The notes under the pieces were generated by a model. The model did no database searches and was not told where the DNA came from. It saw nothing but the letters and a program-made list of their open reading frames with translations. Made by a program: the position numbers and the translations under genes. From Istiophorus platypterus (taxonomy: Eukaryota > Chordata > Actinopteri > Istiophoriformes > Istiophoridae), in assembly GCA_016859345.1 (NCBI GenBank), contig CM029131.1, positions 6,977,820-7,041,819 on the forward strand: a stretch of DNA of 64,000 bases. The letters are read 5' to 3'. This document shows, in pieces, positions 1 through 10,425 of this stretch (positions are counted from its first letter, which is position 1; every line of letters starts with the position of its first letter).

Positions 1-1102
1 AAAAGAAGATGAGAAGATGTGTGAACACATGCATACACACACACCCTCTTAACCTTACTTCCTTCTTTTACAAAGAGAAATAAGGCTGGGGAGTGAAGTG
101 GTGTTGAGTAATTCTTTTCCCTGGGTGAATGAACCTGGCACCCCCCCCACTCCACTCTCCATTTTTACCATCCTCTAATGACAGACATTTTCCTTTTCTC
201 CTTTGTTTCCTTTACCCCCCCTCCCATCTCATTTTTGGAGCATGCCGCTGTTTCTGCTGCCACGGTCATTTTCTTCTGATTAAATAGCGGTGGGTGAGTG
301 GGAAGAAGTTGGGGGGGGTGGGGGGTTTAGATATAAAGACTGAGACCTGTAGAAAGTAGAGATGGAACGAGAGTCTGGGGAGAAGGAGGAGGAATTGAGA
401 AAGAGGGAGAGGAGAAGCAGAGAAGGGAGAGATGTACAGTAGGATCGAGAGATTAGGTTGAAATGTAAAGAGTGAAGAGCGAGGGAGGGGGGAGTGTGAA
501 CAAGAGAAGTGGGTATACCTCAGGGATAGGTTATTACTTTTAAATGCCCCTCTGTTTCTCCATCCTCTCTCCTCCTCCTCCCCTTCTTTCCTCCCCCATC
601 CTCCCCCTCTGTGCTCCAGGAGGAGGTATGAAAAGGTTATTATGTTTCCTTTAGAAATGGCTCGCTCTCCGTCTGTGCCTTTCATCTCCAAATGGAATAA
701 CCTCTCTACAGTAGCTTTCTTCTTTTTCTCACTGCACCTTCATCTCTCTTTCCAGTACACAACACCTGCTACTCTCTTCCTCTTTTCCTTTCTCTCTCCG
801 TCTTGCTTTTTTTCTTCCCCGCAGCCATCTTCCAGCTTACTCTTTAATCCATTTCTCCTCTCTTTCCTTCTTGCTCCCTCTTTTTTCCCCTGGTTTTGGT
901 GTTGAGTATAATCATTGTGATGTAGGAGTATGCATTATCCGCCAGAGCATTTGATATAGTGCTTCCAACTACATCGTAAACAGTTATATACAGCAGTTAT
1001 TATGTAGAACATGTAATAGGTGATGTATGAACAGGCTTGTCCTGTCTCCAATGGAAGATTTTTACACAGCATTACAAGAGTTCCTTCATGCTCTCTTTTC
1101 AG
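1..1102 (+). other. Intron sequence upstream of the first visible exon
   Basis: No exon is seen. The stretch holds a G-rich run (G8-T-G6 at 311-325), a purine-rich segment (about 340-500) and a pyrimidine-rich segment (about 540-895). The open frames here are low-complexity artefacts. Confidence 0.7.
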
Positions 1103-1291
1103 AAAGATGAGGAAGCTAGCAGTCTGGTGCTGGAGGACGGCAGGGCAGAGCAGCTGATGTATGAGATCCCACTCAATGAGACGGGTTCGGCCGGCCTGGG
1201 GTTGAGCCTGAAGGGCAACAAGTCCAGAGAGACGGGCGAAGACCTGGGTATCTTCATCAAGTCCATCATCCATGGAGGGGCCGCTTACAAG
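1103..1291 (+). CDS. pard3b: Par-3b exon 1 of window: linker plus first half of PDZ3
   Basis: The exon is 189 nt, phase 0 to 0, 63 codons. It follows a pyrimidine-rich acceptor (ctctcttttcag) and ends at AAG before gtagag. Residues 1-18 are an acidic linker (KDEEASSLVLEDGRAEQL). PDZ3 starts at about residue 19 with YEIPLNETGSAGLGLSLKG: the first beta strand and the carboxylate-binding GLGL loop, followed by GNKSRETG and DLGIFIKSIIHGGAA. PDZ3 of Par-3 proteins binds C-termini of membrane and signalling proteins. The donor is a weak GT but the match is unmistakable and the next exon resumes exactly with DGRL. The frame stays open into the intron, so open frame alone does not set the end; the splice site and homology do. 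Confidence 0.93.
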
Positions 1292-3785
1292 GTAGAGCAC
1301 CCACATATGTTTTTGTACTGGGTCCCACTGAAGCTTTTAGTGGACACTTATGGAGGCCTTTTGCATCCCTCTGAATTAAAAAACAAAAAATCAATCTTAA
1401 TAACCCAGATCTCATTTTGTAGTTCTAGCCATCCTTCCTATTAGTGATGATAACATTGCACTCACCATTTTATTTACTGAGATCAGACCCAGACGAACAG
1501 ACAGGTTGTAAACAAACCCCCAGGTTAGCCAAACAAATTTACAGAGAATAAATGAGGATGAACAGGAAAACTATTACCCAGAGTGTCAGTTGTGAACATA
1601 CACCACTTTACAGACTTCAACATTTTCCTGTGCAGTGTGGAGTTTTTTCAGATGTACTCACTTTGAGTTTTAACTCCAGTTGAAGTGGTTTGCTGACCCT
1701 GTAATTACAACCTGTTGAGTCATCTCACTGCTTGTATCTTGCCCTGCTAGAGTTTTCCCTGTGTTCCTAGACTTTACCAATAACCCCAGTGAGTTTAATG
1801 TTACCGTTTCTAAAAACATGATGGCGAAAGGAAAAAGAAAAAAGCTGAAGTTGTAATAAACTGGAATTTTCATTATTTTTCATTATTTTTACATTATAGT
1901 TTTGTGGCTACTGAGGGTAAAGTTTTCAAATTTGTGATGGGTTATATAACTGGAGCAAGTTTCAAGGGTCCCCTGATTGATTTTCATACAGTACGAGAAT
2001 GAGTGGGAACAAGTGGCGGCCTGGAATGAAAGGAAAAATAAATCTAAAACATACAATTGTTTAGTGGGTAGAAAATAGTTTATGATATGGTCCTTTAAGG
2101 CAAAAAAACTCAAAAACAAAAACACAGCAGTGACTGTTTCTAACCAAAGATGGAGACGAAAGCAGAATATAATGGAATCTTTCAGGTCGATATTTATTTT
2201 TTTCTTTTTAATGAAATTTCTCCCGACTTTATCTAACCAGGGGTTCTTTGAATTATCATTTTACCCAGAACAGTACCTTTAGTTGAGAGCAGTTTTTTTC
2301 CCTGTGAGGAGCTTAGCAGGAATGTTTTTCTTTTTTTCTTTGAAATTAATTTTCTTTGTTTTTTTGGTTCTATTTCTTCACCTCGTTTTATTTGTCCACA
2401 CTCTGCCCCCTCTTTCTGATGTCGTTTCCTCTTGTCTGCTCTTCCTCTGCACTTCTCGCCTCGCTGTCTCATTTCCTGTCTTTCTTCGAGGCCAATACGC
2501 CTCCCTCTGCTCGGCTTCCCTCGACCTCTGACTCCCATTGACCCCAAATGGCCTCCTCACATCAGCACTGCAGCCGCCTTATCTATATCACTCAGTTCTC
2601 ACTTCAAGTTGTAAGTGCATCAGGAAAAAAAAACATCCACTTTCAGCACTTTGGAGATTCCTTCACTTGGCCTCAATATCTGGCCCCCCCTTCACATGTC
2701 ACCGTACCTCCTGGCCCTTGTCACTGCTCCCAGATCTGCACGGCACTACGAAGAGGCACAGAGACGAGTGTGGCGTTGTAGATAAACGGCTGGTCTGGGA
2801 TCGGGGTGGCGGGGCAGCGGCTCCCCAAAGTGCCTTCAGAAGTAGTTTTCAGACAGCTGCTGATGCGGATAGCGCTCCGACAGAATGGCCCAGTAAGATC
2901 TCCAGCTGGCAGCGAAACAGGTTTCTGGGACAAGATACCACATAAGAGGAAGAAAGACGTGAAGGAAGTGAGACAGACAGTTGTGTGGCTGGGGGGGTGA
3001 AAAGAAGACATTGGGTGAACAAGCGCAAAAAGGGAGAGAACCTAGGAGGGAAGAAATGAACAGTGTTGAACAATAGAGAGATCGAAAGAGGCGGAATAAG
3101 AGGAGAAAGAGAAAATTGAAAAGTGGAGACACACAGCAGGAACATAATACATGAGGGTGTCTGTCTGTGTCTGTGTGTCTCCTCCTCAATGTTGAATTAT
3201 GCTAATGAAAAGCAGCTAAGGGGCCTGATGAGACTTTGCAGCGCCAGGCCGGTGCAGAGGAGGGAACCTGGGCGTCCCCCGAGTCTGACTGACACACAAA
3301 AACACACACAGGCGCTTCACACACACAGTCACACAGCAGGCAATAAAGGGAGGAGATGAAGAAGAGTCACGGAGAGATCTAACCTATTTCCTTTAAAGAG
3401 TTTTGGCTGCTGTCAGGGCCCAGGGCCTCAATTATATAAAAAAAAAATGTTCTTTGACTTTATTCCTGATCCTGTCATATGATCATTTCAAAGCATCTGG
3501 TAAAGAAAACAAATTAAAATTACATGTAGCTTGCTACTGCTGCTTACATGGAGAATGAGGAATTAATAGGGAATATCACAGACACCCACTGATTTTGGCA
3601 TAAACATCAATTTTTGATGACATCCTTGGATTTGATGCTGGCACAAAATTCCTGTGTGCGTGAGCATGTGTGCGTGCGTGTGTGCACATTCTGCCATCCC
3701 AGTCTGCAATTGAGGTCAGGCCAGACGGTGCCTTGTTAATGAGATGGGGTCAAAGGGCGGCGCTGACCATAATGGGCCGATCATC

Positions 3786-3823
3786 TACACACACACACAC
3801 ATACACACACAGACACAGACACC
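3786..3823. repeat. (AC)n microsatellite, imperfect
   Basis: AC repeat interrupted by at and ag dinucleotides. Confidence 0.9.
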
Positions 3824-3954
3824 AAGAGTCTTTTGTGCATGTGTGTCACAAAGTGTCTCCATCTTTATGGTTTTTTTCCCCCCTATTTTGCCCTTTGCAT
3901 TGCTTTCTTCATTTGATCCTCTCTCCTCTTCTCTTTTGCTTGCACATCCACTCC

Positions 3955-3972
3955 CTCTCTCTCTCTCTCTCT
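3955..3972. repeat. (CT)n microsatellite
   Basis: CT dinucleotide run inside a longer pyrimidine-rich tract. Confidence 0.9.
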
Positions 3973-4543
3973 CCCTCCAGGGCACTATTCTGTGTTGCCT
4001 CTCGACAAGAGGCTGCTATTTAAAACACTTAGAAGTGATTTAGTGCCCACAGAGGCTATTCCATTAGCTGCTCTATGTATTTATCATGGCTCTCCCTCTC
4101 TCACTAGATTGCTAACTCCACAATTTTCTTGCCCCCCCCCTCCAATTTCTCTCTCTTTTTAATTCTCTTATTCTCTCTCTCTCTCTCTTACATATCATAC
4201 CTCTCCCAAATCTCCTCTGTTCTCTTCTCCTAGAACTCTATTGGTTTACCAGTCTTGTATGTGTTACTTTATGAAAGATTCGTGCTCTGTACCTCCCCTC
4301 TAGTATTTTAATATAAGTTGTTATTCTTAAGGCTTTTGCAAGTGACATGACTCTAAAAGGCTGCATTTTTCTATGATACTAGTCCAGATAAAATGAAAAT
4401 AAAATACCTTTATTTTGAAAATGTCTATTAGTTTGATACTTCTCCTAATTGCATTAACACCATGTCAGGGAAGCTGACTTTAGGTATTTTTGTTCTTTTA
4501 TTCAAACGCTAATAACAGCCTCACGGTCACTTTTTCCCAACAG

Positions 4544-4714
4544 GACGGTCGGTTGAGCGTGAATGACCAGCTGATAGCAGTAAACGGCGAGTCGCTGATT
4601 GGACGCTCCAACCACGCTGCCATGGAGACACTGAGACGCTCCATGTCGTCAGAGGGGAACGCCAGGGGCACCATCCAGCTCGTAGTGCTGCGAGCTCCCA
4701 GACTGGTACAGCAG
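4544..4714 (+). CDS. pard3b: Par-3b exon 2 of window: second half of PDZ3
   Basis: The exon is 171 nt, phase 0 to 0, 57 codons, between tttttcccaacag and gtatta. It encodes DGRLSVNDQLIAVNGESLIG, then SNHAAMETLRRSMSSEG and GTIQLVVLRAPRLVQQ. This is the rest of PDZ3: the NDQLIAVNGE strand-turn, the alpha-B helix whose first position (Asn/His of SNHAAME) helps set ligand class, and the last strand IQLVVLR. The residues between the PDZ end and the splice site, APRLVQQ, differ from the mammalian paralogues as I recall them, so the linker starts diverging here. Exons 1 and 2 together give a complete PDZ3. Confidence 0.94.
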
Positions 4715-6078
4715 GTATTAAGTTCTATGCTATAGTCAACATAATGGAATACTGAGAGTCGTATTCCAAGCAGGGAAAGCTTAATGGTTGAAATAGTGTA
4801 CATTTTACACATTTGTTAAGATGATTTCAACCCATCTGAACTGGAAATCAAACTAGCTATTAAGAAAAACAACATTAACAGAAGGGAATGACATTTTTAG
4901 GTCATGCAAGTGCTTAGCTTTGGAAAGTCTTGAAAAAGACAGGGAGGATGATGATCGCAGGGACCCTGCCTGTATCTTCTCAGAGTTCTAAAGGATTTAA
5001 TTGGCAGAGTGATATTGTTTATATTATCAAAACACACAATTTTATTTATTCTTACACTCATGGAAAAATCAGGAAGCTTACTCTGCTAGTATTAAGAAAG
5101 TCCTACTTGATTTGAGAAATGGTATCAGTTGCACTTGAATCAGATGAAATTAATATTTCTTCTACTTTTTATACAAAAAAATGCACATCTCAAATTGATG
5201 TTGTTGCACATCTTTTTAATGACCAACTGTGTCCCTGTTATTTACTGAATTACTTTGCTTGTGCAGCTTTGGTAGATGTGGGGCAACATGTTAAAAATTT
5301 TAGATTCCCAGAGTTTGGTTAGATGAATTTTCGTCACATGAAACATTTAGGAGTGCTTATGCATTATGGAATCATATGCACAGCCTGATTTGTTCAAAGA
5401 TTATTTATAAGTAGCTTCCACAGTTTTGAGAGCCAAATCAATGACATGTATCATTTGCACTAGGATCATTTCTCTCCTCTGTTAAGATCATTTGAGGCTT
5501 ACAGAAGAAAAAAGATAAACTGTACAGTATATACTATAAGCCTCTGAACTAAATGTTGATCAGCAATATGAAATCAGGTTGAAGCACTTCACAAACCCAG
5601 TTAAACAGACTTTAGAATGATAAGGATGCTGCTGTTTCTTTCTCTTGCCAGTATTCAAAGGGCCTTGAGTCGAGTTATTGTAGTGAAGATTGGTAACGCA
5701 TCTCCTGCTCCTAACAATATAAACACAGTTGGATAAAAATACTGAAAACATCAGAATAAAGGCTGCCTCTATGACAGTGACTGTCATGCTGTAAGATTTA
5801 TTTGGGCGATAAGTTGGTGATTTAGCAGTTTCAAGATTAAGGTAACACTTTATCAAGTAGAAGCAGGTAAAATAAGTTTCTTATTCAGGAGCTCTTTGAT
5901 TAAGGCAAGTGTGTTGTTAATTGACACAACAATAACTGTTGCAAAAGATGAAAACAGTTGCATCAGTCGGAGAACAACGGAAAACTTTCAGCGACTCCAT
6001 CAACTGGTTAATAACCAAGACAGTTCATACAATTTTTTTTTTCTAGAAAGTATAGTCTTATTTTGCTTTTTTAAACAG
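4715..6078 (+). other. Intron 2 (1.36 kb)
   Basis: AT-rich sequence with no repeat or exon that I can name. Just before the exon 3 acceptor the exon's frame happens to be open from 5896, with no family match. Confidence 0.7.
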
Positions 6079-6165
6079 ATTGGCAGTGCCAACCCTGCAA
6101 CCGGCACAGCTGCAAATGTCTCCACCACCCATCAGTCCAACCCCCAAACAGGCTTCGGCAATCAG
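6079..6165 (+). CDS. pard3b: Par-3b exon 3 of window: post-PDZ3 linker (spliced form)
   Basis: The exon is 87 nt, phase 0 to 0, 29 codons, after gcttttttaaacag and before a good donor (cag|gtacgagt). It encodes a Ser/Thr/Asn-rich, probably disordered linker (IGSANPATGTAANV... ending GFGNQ). No family match is recalled for it; it is called because the acceptor, the donor and phase 0 on both sides fit exons 2 and 4. The same frame continues open past the donor to 6921, so this exon probably has two fates: splicing to 13495, or read-through into the terminal form described separately. Confidence 0.72.
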
Positions 6166-6921
6166 GTACGAGTGGGTGAGGCCTGCCACCAGCAGCAGCC
6201 GCCTCTGCCTCGCCGCTCCTCCTCCCTCCTCCCCGCACTGAGGAGGCGAGCGACCGAGCCGCTGTCCCACAGCCACAGGCAGCGTTACGCACAGCGGCCG
6301 GGGGAGACGCACACCAGATACACCTATGGCTTTAACCAAACGGAGAAGCGTACGGGTTACACGTTTGGCTTCACACAAAGGGATAAAGAGTACAGTGATG
6401 ATGAAGGGGGGGGCGCGCAAAATGATGTGTACAGACCGAGTACGAGGTGTGAGTTTGGGTTTGTCTCTCACAGCCAGACACTGAGCAGCTTAAACAGAAC
6501 CACTGAGGGAAACTTAAACAGGGAAAGGTACGAATGCGGATACACTCAGGGACACACACGGAGCCGAATGCTTGCAGACACGCAGGGCCACGCCGCGCTC
6601 GATAACATGCACGCTCGCTCGTTTGTTGACGCTCAAGGCAACACACGAGGCCGCAGGTCCAGGCACTCGCGCAGCCGCACGCTGGACGCCATCCACAGCC
6701 ATGACAGCGCCCAGAGTAATAGTTACACCGAAAACATTAGGGCCATGGCGGGGCAGATGTATGGAGACCCATCCGTACACAGCAGGATACCCACCCGCCG
6801 TCAGGGCAACAGACACACACACAGATCTCCAGACATGTATGTAGACGCACACTCCCATAACTACGCACACAACCGGGCTCTCACCAGACAACACCGCCTC
6901 CAGCTCTCTGGTGGACTTTGA
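6166..6921 (+). CDS. pard3b: Candidate alternative C-terminal extension of exon 3 (intron-encoded tail, 251 aa)
   Basis: If the donor at 6165/6166 is not used, the Par-3b frame runs on for 251 codons to TGA at 6919-6921. The tail is rich in Arg, His, Ser, Thr and Gln. It has four degenerate copies of an eight-residue motif: RYTYGFNQ (6316), GYTFGFTQ (6355), RCEFGFVS (6445) and RYECGYTQ (6526). Glycine codons in these are ggc, ggc, ggg, gga, so protein similarity exceeds base similarity. A second degenerate motif recurs as LADTQGH, FVDAQGN, LDAIHSHD and VDAHSHN. The product would keep PDZ3 and lose everything from exon 4 on. A caution is that the opposite strand also has long open frames here (e.g. 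6514-7047), so base composition lengthens ORFs locally. I know no homologous domain. Confidence 0.5.
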   Translation, partial: VRVGEACHQQQPPLPRRSSSLLPALRRRATEPLSHSHRQRYAQRPGETHTRYTYGFNQTEKRTGYTFGFTQRDKEYSDDEGGGAQNDVYRPSTRCEFGFVSHSQTLSSLNRTTEGNLNRERYECGYTQGHTRSRMLADTQGHAALDNMHARSFVDAQGNTRGRRSRHSRSRTLDAIHSHDSAQSNSYTENIRAMAGQMYGDPSVHSRIPTRRQGNRHTHRSPDMYVDAHSHNYAHNRALTRQHRLQLSGGL

Positions 6922-7660
6922 TGCAGTGTGTGTGTGTGCATGAATGTGTTTGACAGAGTGTGTATGCTGCAAAAAAGGTGCAAGTGACACTTTGGCTGCG
7001 AAATTACGAAAGTTGTTGAGCTCTTGCAGGTGGTTAAAAGGGCACATTTGTAATTACAAAACTAAAAATCTGGGTTGAACTGAGCAAAATCCTGAATTAA
7101 AATCATTATCTTTCTGAAGCTCTATAATATTATGAATGGCTCCTGTTATATTTTAAATGAAATGATGAAGAAAATGTCACTCTTTTTTTCTCATTTGCTC
7201 CAGATCCTTGATGTGTAAATACACTTGGTTTTTCATGATTCGTGGTGTGGAAGCATATTAATCAGGCTGAAAGCTTTCCCTTTGCAAGCACCACTAATTG
7301 TCAAGCCATTAACTTTTAGCTCTCTCTTTTTTAAAAATTACCCATAAACTCGGTGCAATACTAAATTCTTTGCTGTGTACAATCTCCTTTCTGTCATGTT
7401 GGTTTTAACTCACTAAAATTAGCTGTAACTCTGATTTTATTTTATTTTATTTTCATAGTTTCTCTTCAAACCACTGGCTTGTTTACAGACTGTAAGGTCT
7501 GAATCTGCTCTTTCCTGTTTTGTCTGTTTGTGTAAAGTTTTGTATTAACTTTTCCTTTTTAATTTCCATATTTTTTGAGGCAATGTACTCTTGCTTTCCT
7601 GTCTCACCTGCCTGTTTCTCCTCTTTTGAATAAAGCCAATCTGAAGTTTCCTGCATGCCT
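6922..7660 (+). other. Candidate 3' UTR of the short Par-3b form
   Basis: From the stop at 6921 to about 7650 the sequence turns AT-rich and stop-rich, unlike the preceding 840 nt. It contains TGTAAATA at 7214-7221, the consensus of a Pumilio-binding element, and ends in an AATAAA with GT-rich sequence after it. This is what a 3' UTR of about 730 nt would look like. It is inferred from sequence only. Confidence 0.42.
7629..7634 (+). terminator. Candidate polyadenylation signal AATAAA
   Basis: AATAAA is followed after about 20 nt by a probable cleavage zone and then a TG/GT-rich stretch (tgcctgtctgtctgtttc, 7654-7671). That is the standard vertebrate poly(A) layout. It lies 708 nt after the stop of the read-through frame. 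AATAAA is common in AT-rich introns, but here it sits in the right order after an open terminal frame. Confidence 0.45.
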
Positions 7661-8818
7661 GTCTGTCTGTTTCTCTGTTGGGTTTTCAGCTGCAGCCTTC
7701 ACCTTTGCTTCACTGCCTGTTTATTAAATGACATTTGGTTCCCTGTTTCCTCTGTTTTGGCCTCAGCGTCTCTTGTCTTTTCTTTTTCTTTTTGTTGTTT
7801 TTTTTTTAATCCCTTGTTACTCACCCAAAACAGAAACCAGGACGTATTTCCTATAAGATAAACAACAGAAAATTCCCACATTAAGATTCATCACATCCAG
7901 TCATGATTCATTCTATGAACATAAAGATACCAAAATTTGTAAGTTAGCAGAGTCACACATTCACAGCAATATGTAGAATGATGAACAAGTGTAAGTTATA
8001 CCTAATGAAAACTGACACAAGAGTAAAATCAGTATTCATGAATTCCCCATGTAGCTGTGAAACACTCCCTTTAAGATGTGATAAATGTGTTAAAAAACAG
8101 ACTGCATGGGACGCGTTAACCTTTGCTTATTTTTATCTCTTTCTCCTTTGTGTTGAAGTGCTGTTATTTAAAAAAAAGAAAAAAAACAACTTTCCCATGA
8201 ACCTCTTAATGTGCCCCCCCCAAAAAAAAATCTTTGCTTTTCATTGCCTGCTTCTTTAATCCCTTGTGGTAAACGTGTGAGCAATTTTAGAATCAATCAC
8301 AAAGTCACACAAGAAATTGTGTTCCTCTTGCACAAAGCAGCACAAATTCCTGGATGGGTGGACTGATGGAGATATCAAGGATGACAGATGGTGAAAAATA
8401 GCTGTTTCTTAGTAAAGTCTGTCTATTCAGCTCCATGTTGAACCATGACTGGTTATTTCAAAAGCTTGAAAAGATGTTTCACGGCAGTTAAAGCCTGGTG
8501 ATAATGTTTTTGTGCATAAGAGAGAGAATAAAAATAGGAGGGTTAGAGGGCTGACTGCCATTGACCTACCCATTGTGGCGTTTCCATCTCATCTACGCTT
8601 TACTCCGGTGTGTGTGTGTGTGTTTTAAGCATCCAAGCCTGCAGATAAACGCTATAAAACCTAGTTCAGAGTTCAGTATATATCTGCATAGTCCTCTCAT
8701 CACTAAACAGCCTGTCTGGTGACACCATGGGGCAGCGTGATAAAACAAACGCTCCCTAAAGTAAAACTCCCTGAGCCCCTCAGCGTCCCTCCTTTCTCTA
8801 GTCTCTGTCTAGAGCGTT

Positions 8819-9300
8819 AGGGCTAGACGGTATAAACCTTAAATCATAATCACGATAAAGGAACCCAATTTAACTCAATGAATGTAATTATTTTTTTAAA
8901 TACATCGAGAAATAACAGTATATTCCTTCTCCCCCCTTGTACTAAATAATAGCCGTCTAGCCAATTACAGATTCTGGACTACTGGTCAGAAGTCACTGGT
9001 TGTTGTAGCTGTTCGGTGTCATTATATGAGATTCTTACACTTTATTGACATTGGTTAGGAGTAAATCTAGGTTGGTTAAAGATCCATAATGTCATTAATT
9101 TTCCATTAAAGTAGTAGTATTTTTTTGATTTCATTTGTAAGGTTTAATGTAAATTGCATAAACGTTTGCTCTCATGTGTGTCATATTGAATGATTACTTG
9201 GCGCATCTCTTTCTTTCAGATGAGCGCTTAAAATCAGGTCATCGTTTTCCGACTAGCACTAGAGAATATTAACATCTTACCCCATATCGACCAGTTCTTG
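8819..9300. mobile_element. Possible decayed MITE
   Basis: The left end (agggctagacggtataaacc, from 8819) resembles the agggctgg-cgatatgg ends of a dispersed fish element I recall. The right end near 9280-9300, read in reverse, gives agaactggtcgatatgg. The two ends match only in part, so this is tentative. Confidence 0.35.
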
Positions 9301-9544
9301 AAAGAATGGTTAGAAGTGTTTATTTGCATCCACACATTTGTTGGAAAGTCTCACACTCATTTTTGGCAAATGTTTAACAGCTCTCATAGATTTAGCTGGA
9401 AAATTAGATGATAACAGCTTGTCTCGCTCTCTCTTTATCCGTCCTTCTCTCCTCTTTTGACTGCAAACCATAACATCCCTATTGAAACATAATTGGAGCA
9501 TTAAGCGGAGGCGGCCTGAATATGAAGTATTACTTTATCATTCA

Positions 9545-9720
9545 GTCAGTCAAACTGTATTTGTACGGCACCTTTCATTCAGGTTAGTTCCATTTAAAGT
9601 ACTGAAAAGTAAGTGTCCATTAATAAGTAGAAAGATGAGGGGAGACTAATGCGCACGAAAAACCTACAAAGAAAGAGCTAGAAATAATATTAGATATTAA
9701 AATTAAGAACAAACAGGAAA
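9545..9720. repeat. Possible retroelement 3' tail
   Basis: The segment ctgtatttgtacggcacctt resembles the tatttgtatagcaccttt motif found near the 3' ends of fish SINE/L2-type elements, followed by A-rich sequence. Called from motif resemblance only. Confidence 0.3.
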
Positions 9721-9990
9721 AAAACAGAGCATTGGTCTTTCTCTGTTCTTTCTATTGCTCTTTTGCTCTCCTTCTGGAGCCAAGTGATATGTGGGTGGGT
9801 TGGGTGACACATTCGGGTGAGGCAGGGCTAAGCCTCTCAGAAGCCTATTGTATGCAGCTGTATGTTGGCGCTGGCTGGATAGATGGATCCCCCCCTGTTT
9901 ACTTATTGTTGTGGGATTAAGATATCTGACTGCCTGTCTACCAGGCTGCTTCAAAAGCCTCGGGCGAGCCATCAGTTTGTGGAGAGCGAG

Positions 9991-10039
9991 GGATGGATGG
10001 ATGGATGGATGGATGGATGGATGGATGGATGGATGGATG
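9991..10039. repeat. (GGAT)n tetranucleotide array
   Basis: About 12 perfect GGAT units. The open frames through it (WMDG repeats) are artefacts. Confidence 0.97.
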
Positions 10040-10351
10040 TGATTTATGTGATTTATGTGTCATATGCAGAGGAGCTGTCAGAATTTTGTGTTCAAATGCA
10101 TATGACACACACATATGAGCTCAAAGTGATTGACAGCGGTGATGCGCTGACATATTAAGATGTATGGTAGGTACTAATGATACCCCAGGGACTCAGTGAC
10201 ATTGTGAATACACCCCACCCAAAGCTTTGAAATGAGGAAGCTACGGGTACACCTTTCATTATTGCACGCTGTGTCTTAGGATCCTTTTTCTCTCTTTTTT
10301 TTTTTCATCACTCTTAAATAAGTGTGTATTGTAGGTGTGTGTCTGTTTTCG

Positions 10352-10355
<4 letters not shown>

Positions 10356-10424
<69 letters not shown>
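10356..10424. repeat. (GT)n microsatellite, 69 nt
   Basis: Uninterrupted GT run. Open frames through it encode Cys-Val repeats and are not genes. Confidence 0.97.

Positions 10425-10425
<1 letters not shown>

Larger units (their letters stand above)
1292..4543 (+). other. Intron 1 (3.25 kb)
   Basis: No exon is supported. It holds a decayed ttatttttca tandem (1866-1893), pyrimidine-rich stretches (2290-2540, 3880-4230), a purine-rich stretch (2940-3130), and CA and CT microsatellites at 3786-3823 and 3955-3972. Confidence 0.75.

Noticed and set aside
311..325. G8-T-G6 run as a G-quadruplex
   Set aside because: A quadruplex needs four G-runs with loops. Only two runs exist and no function can be argued from the sequence.
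1292..1444. Continuation of the exon 1 frame past its donor
   Set aside because: It runs only about 50 codons, is AT-rich with no repeats or poly(A) layout, and exon 2 resumes PDZ3 exactly at the join.
6058..6471. 137-codon - strand open frame over exon 3
   Set aside because: Antisense shadow of a GC-rich stretch with no recognisable domain.
6514..7047. 177-codon - strand open frame opposite the Par-3b extension
   Set aside because: Shadow of the coding-like + strand. It has no family resemblance and its repeats make sense only in the + frame.
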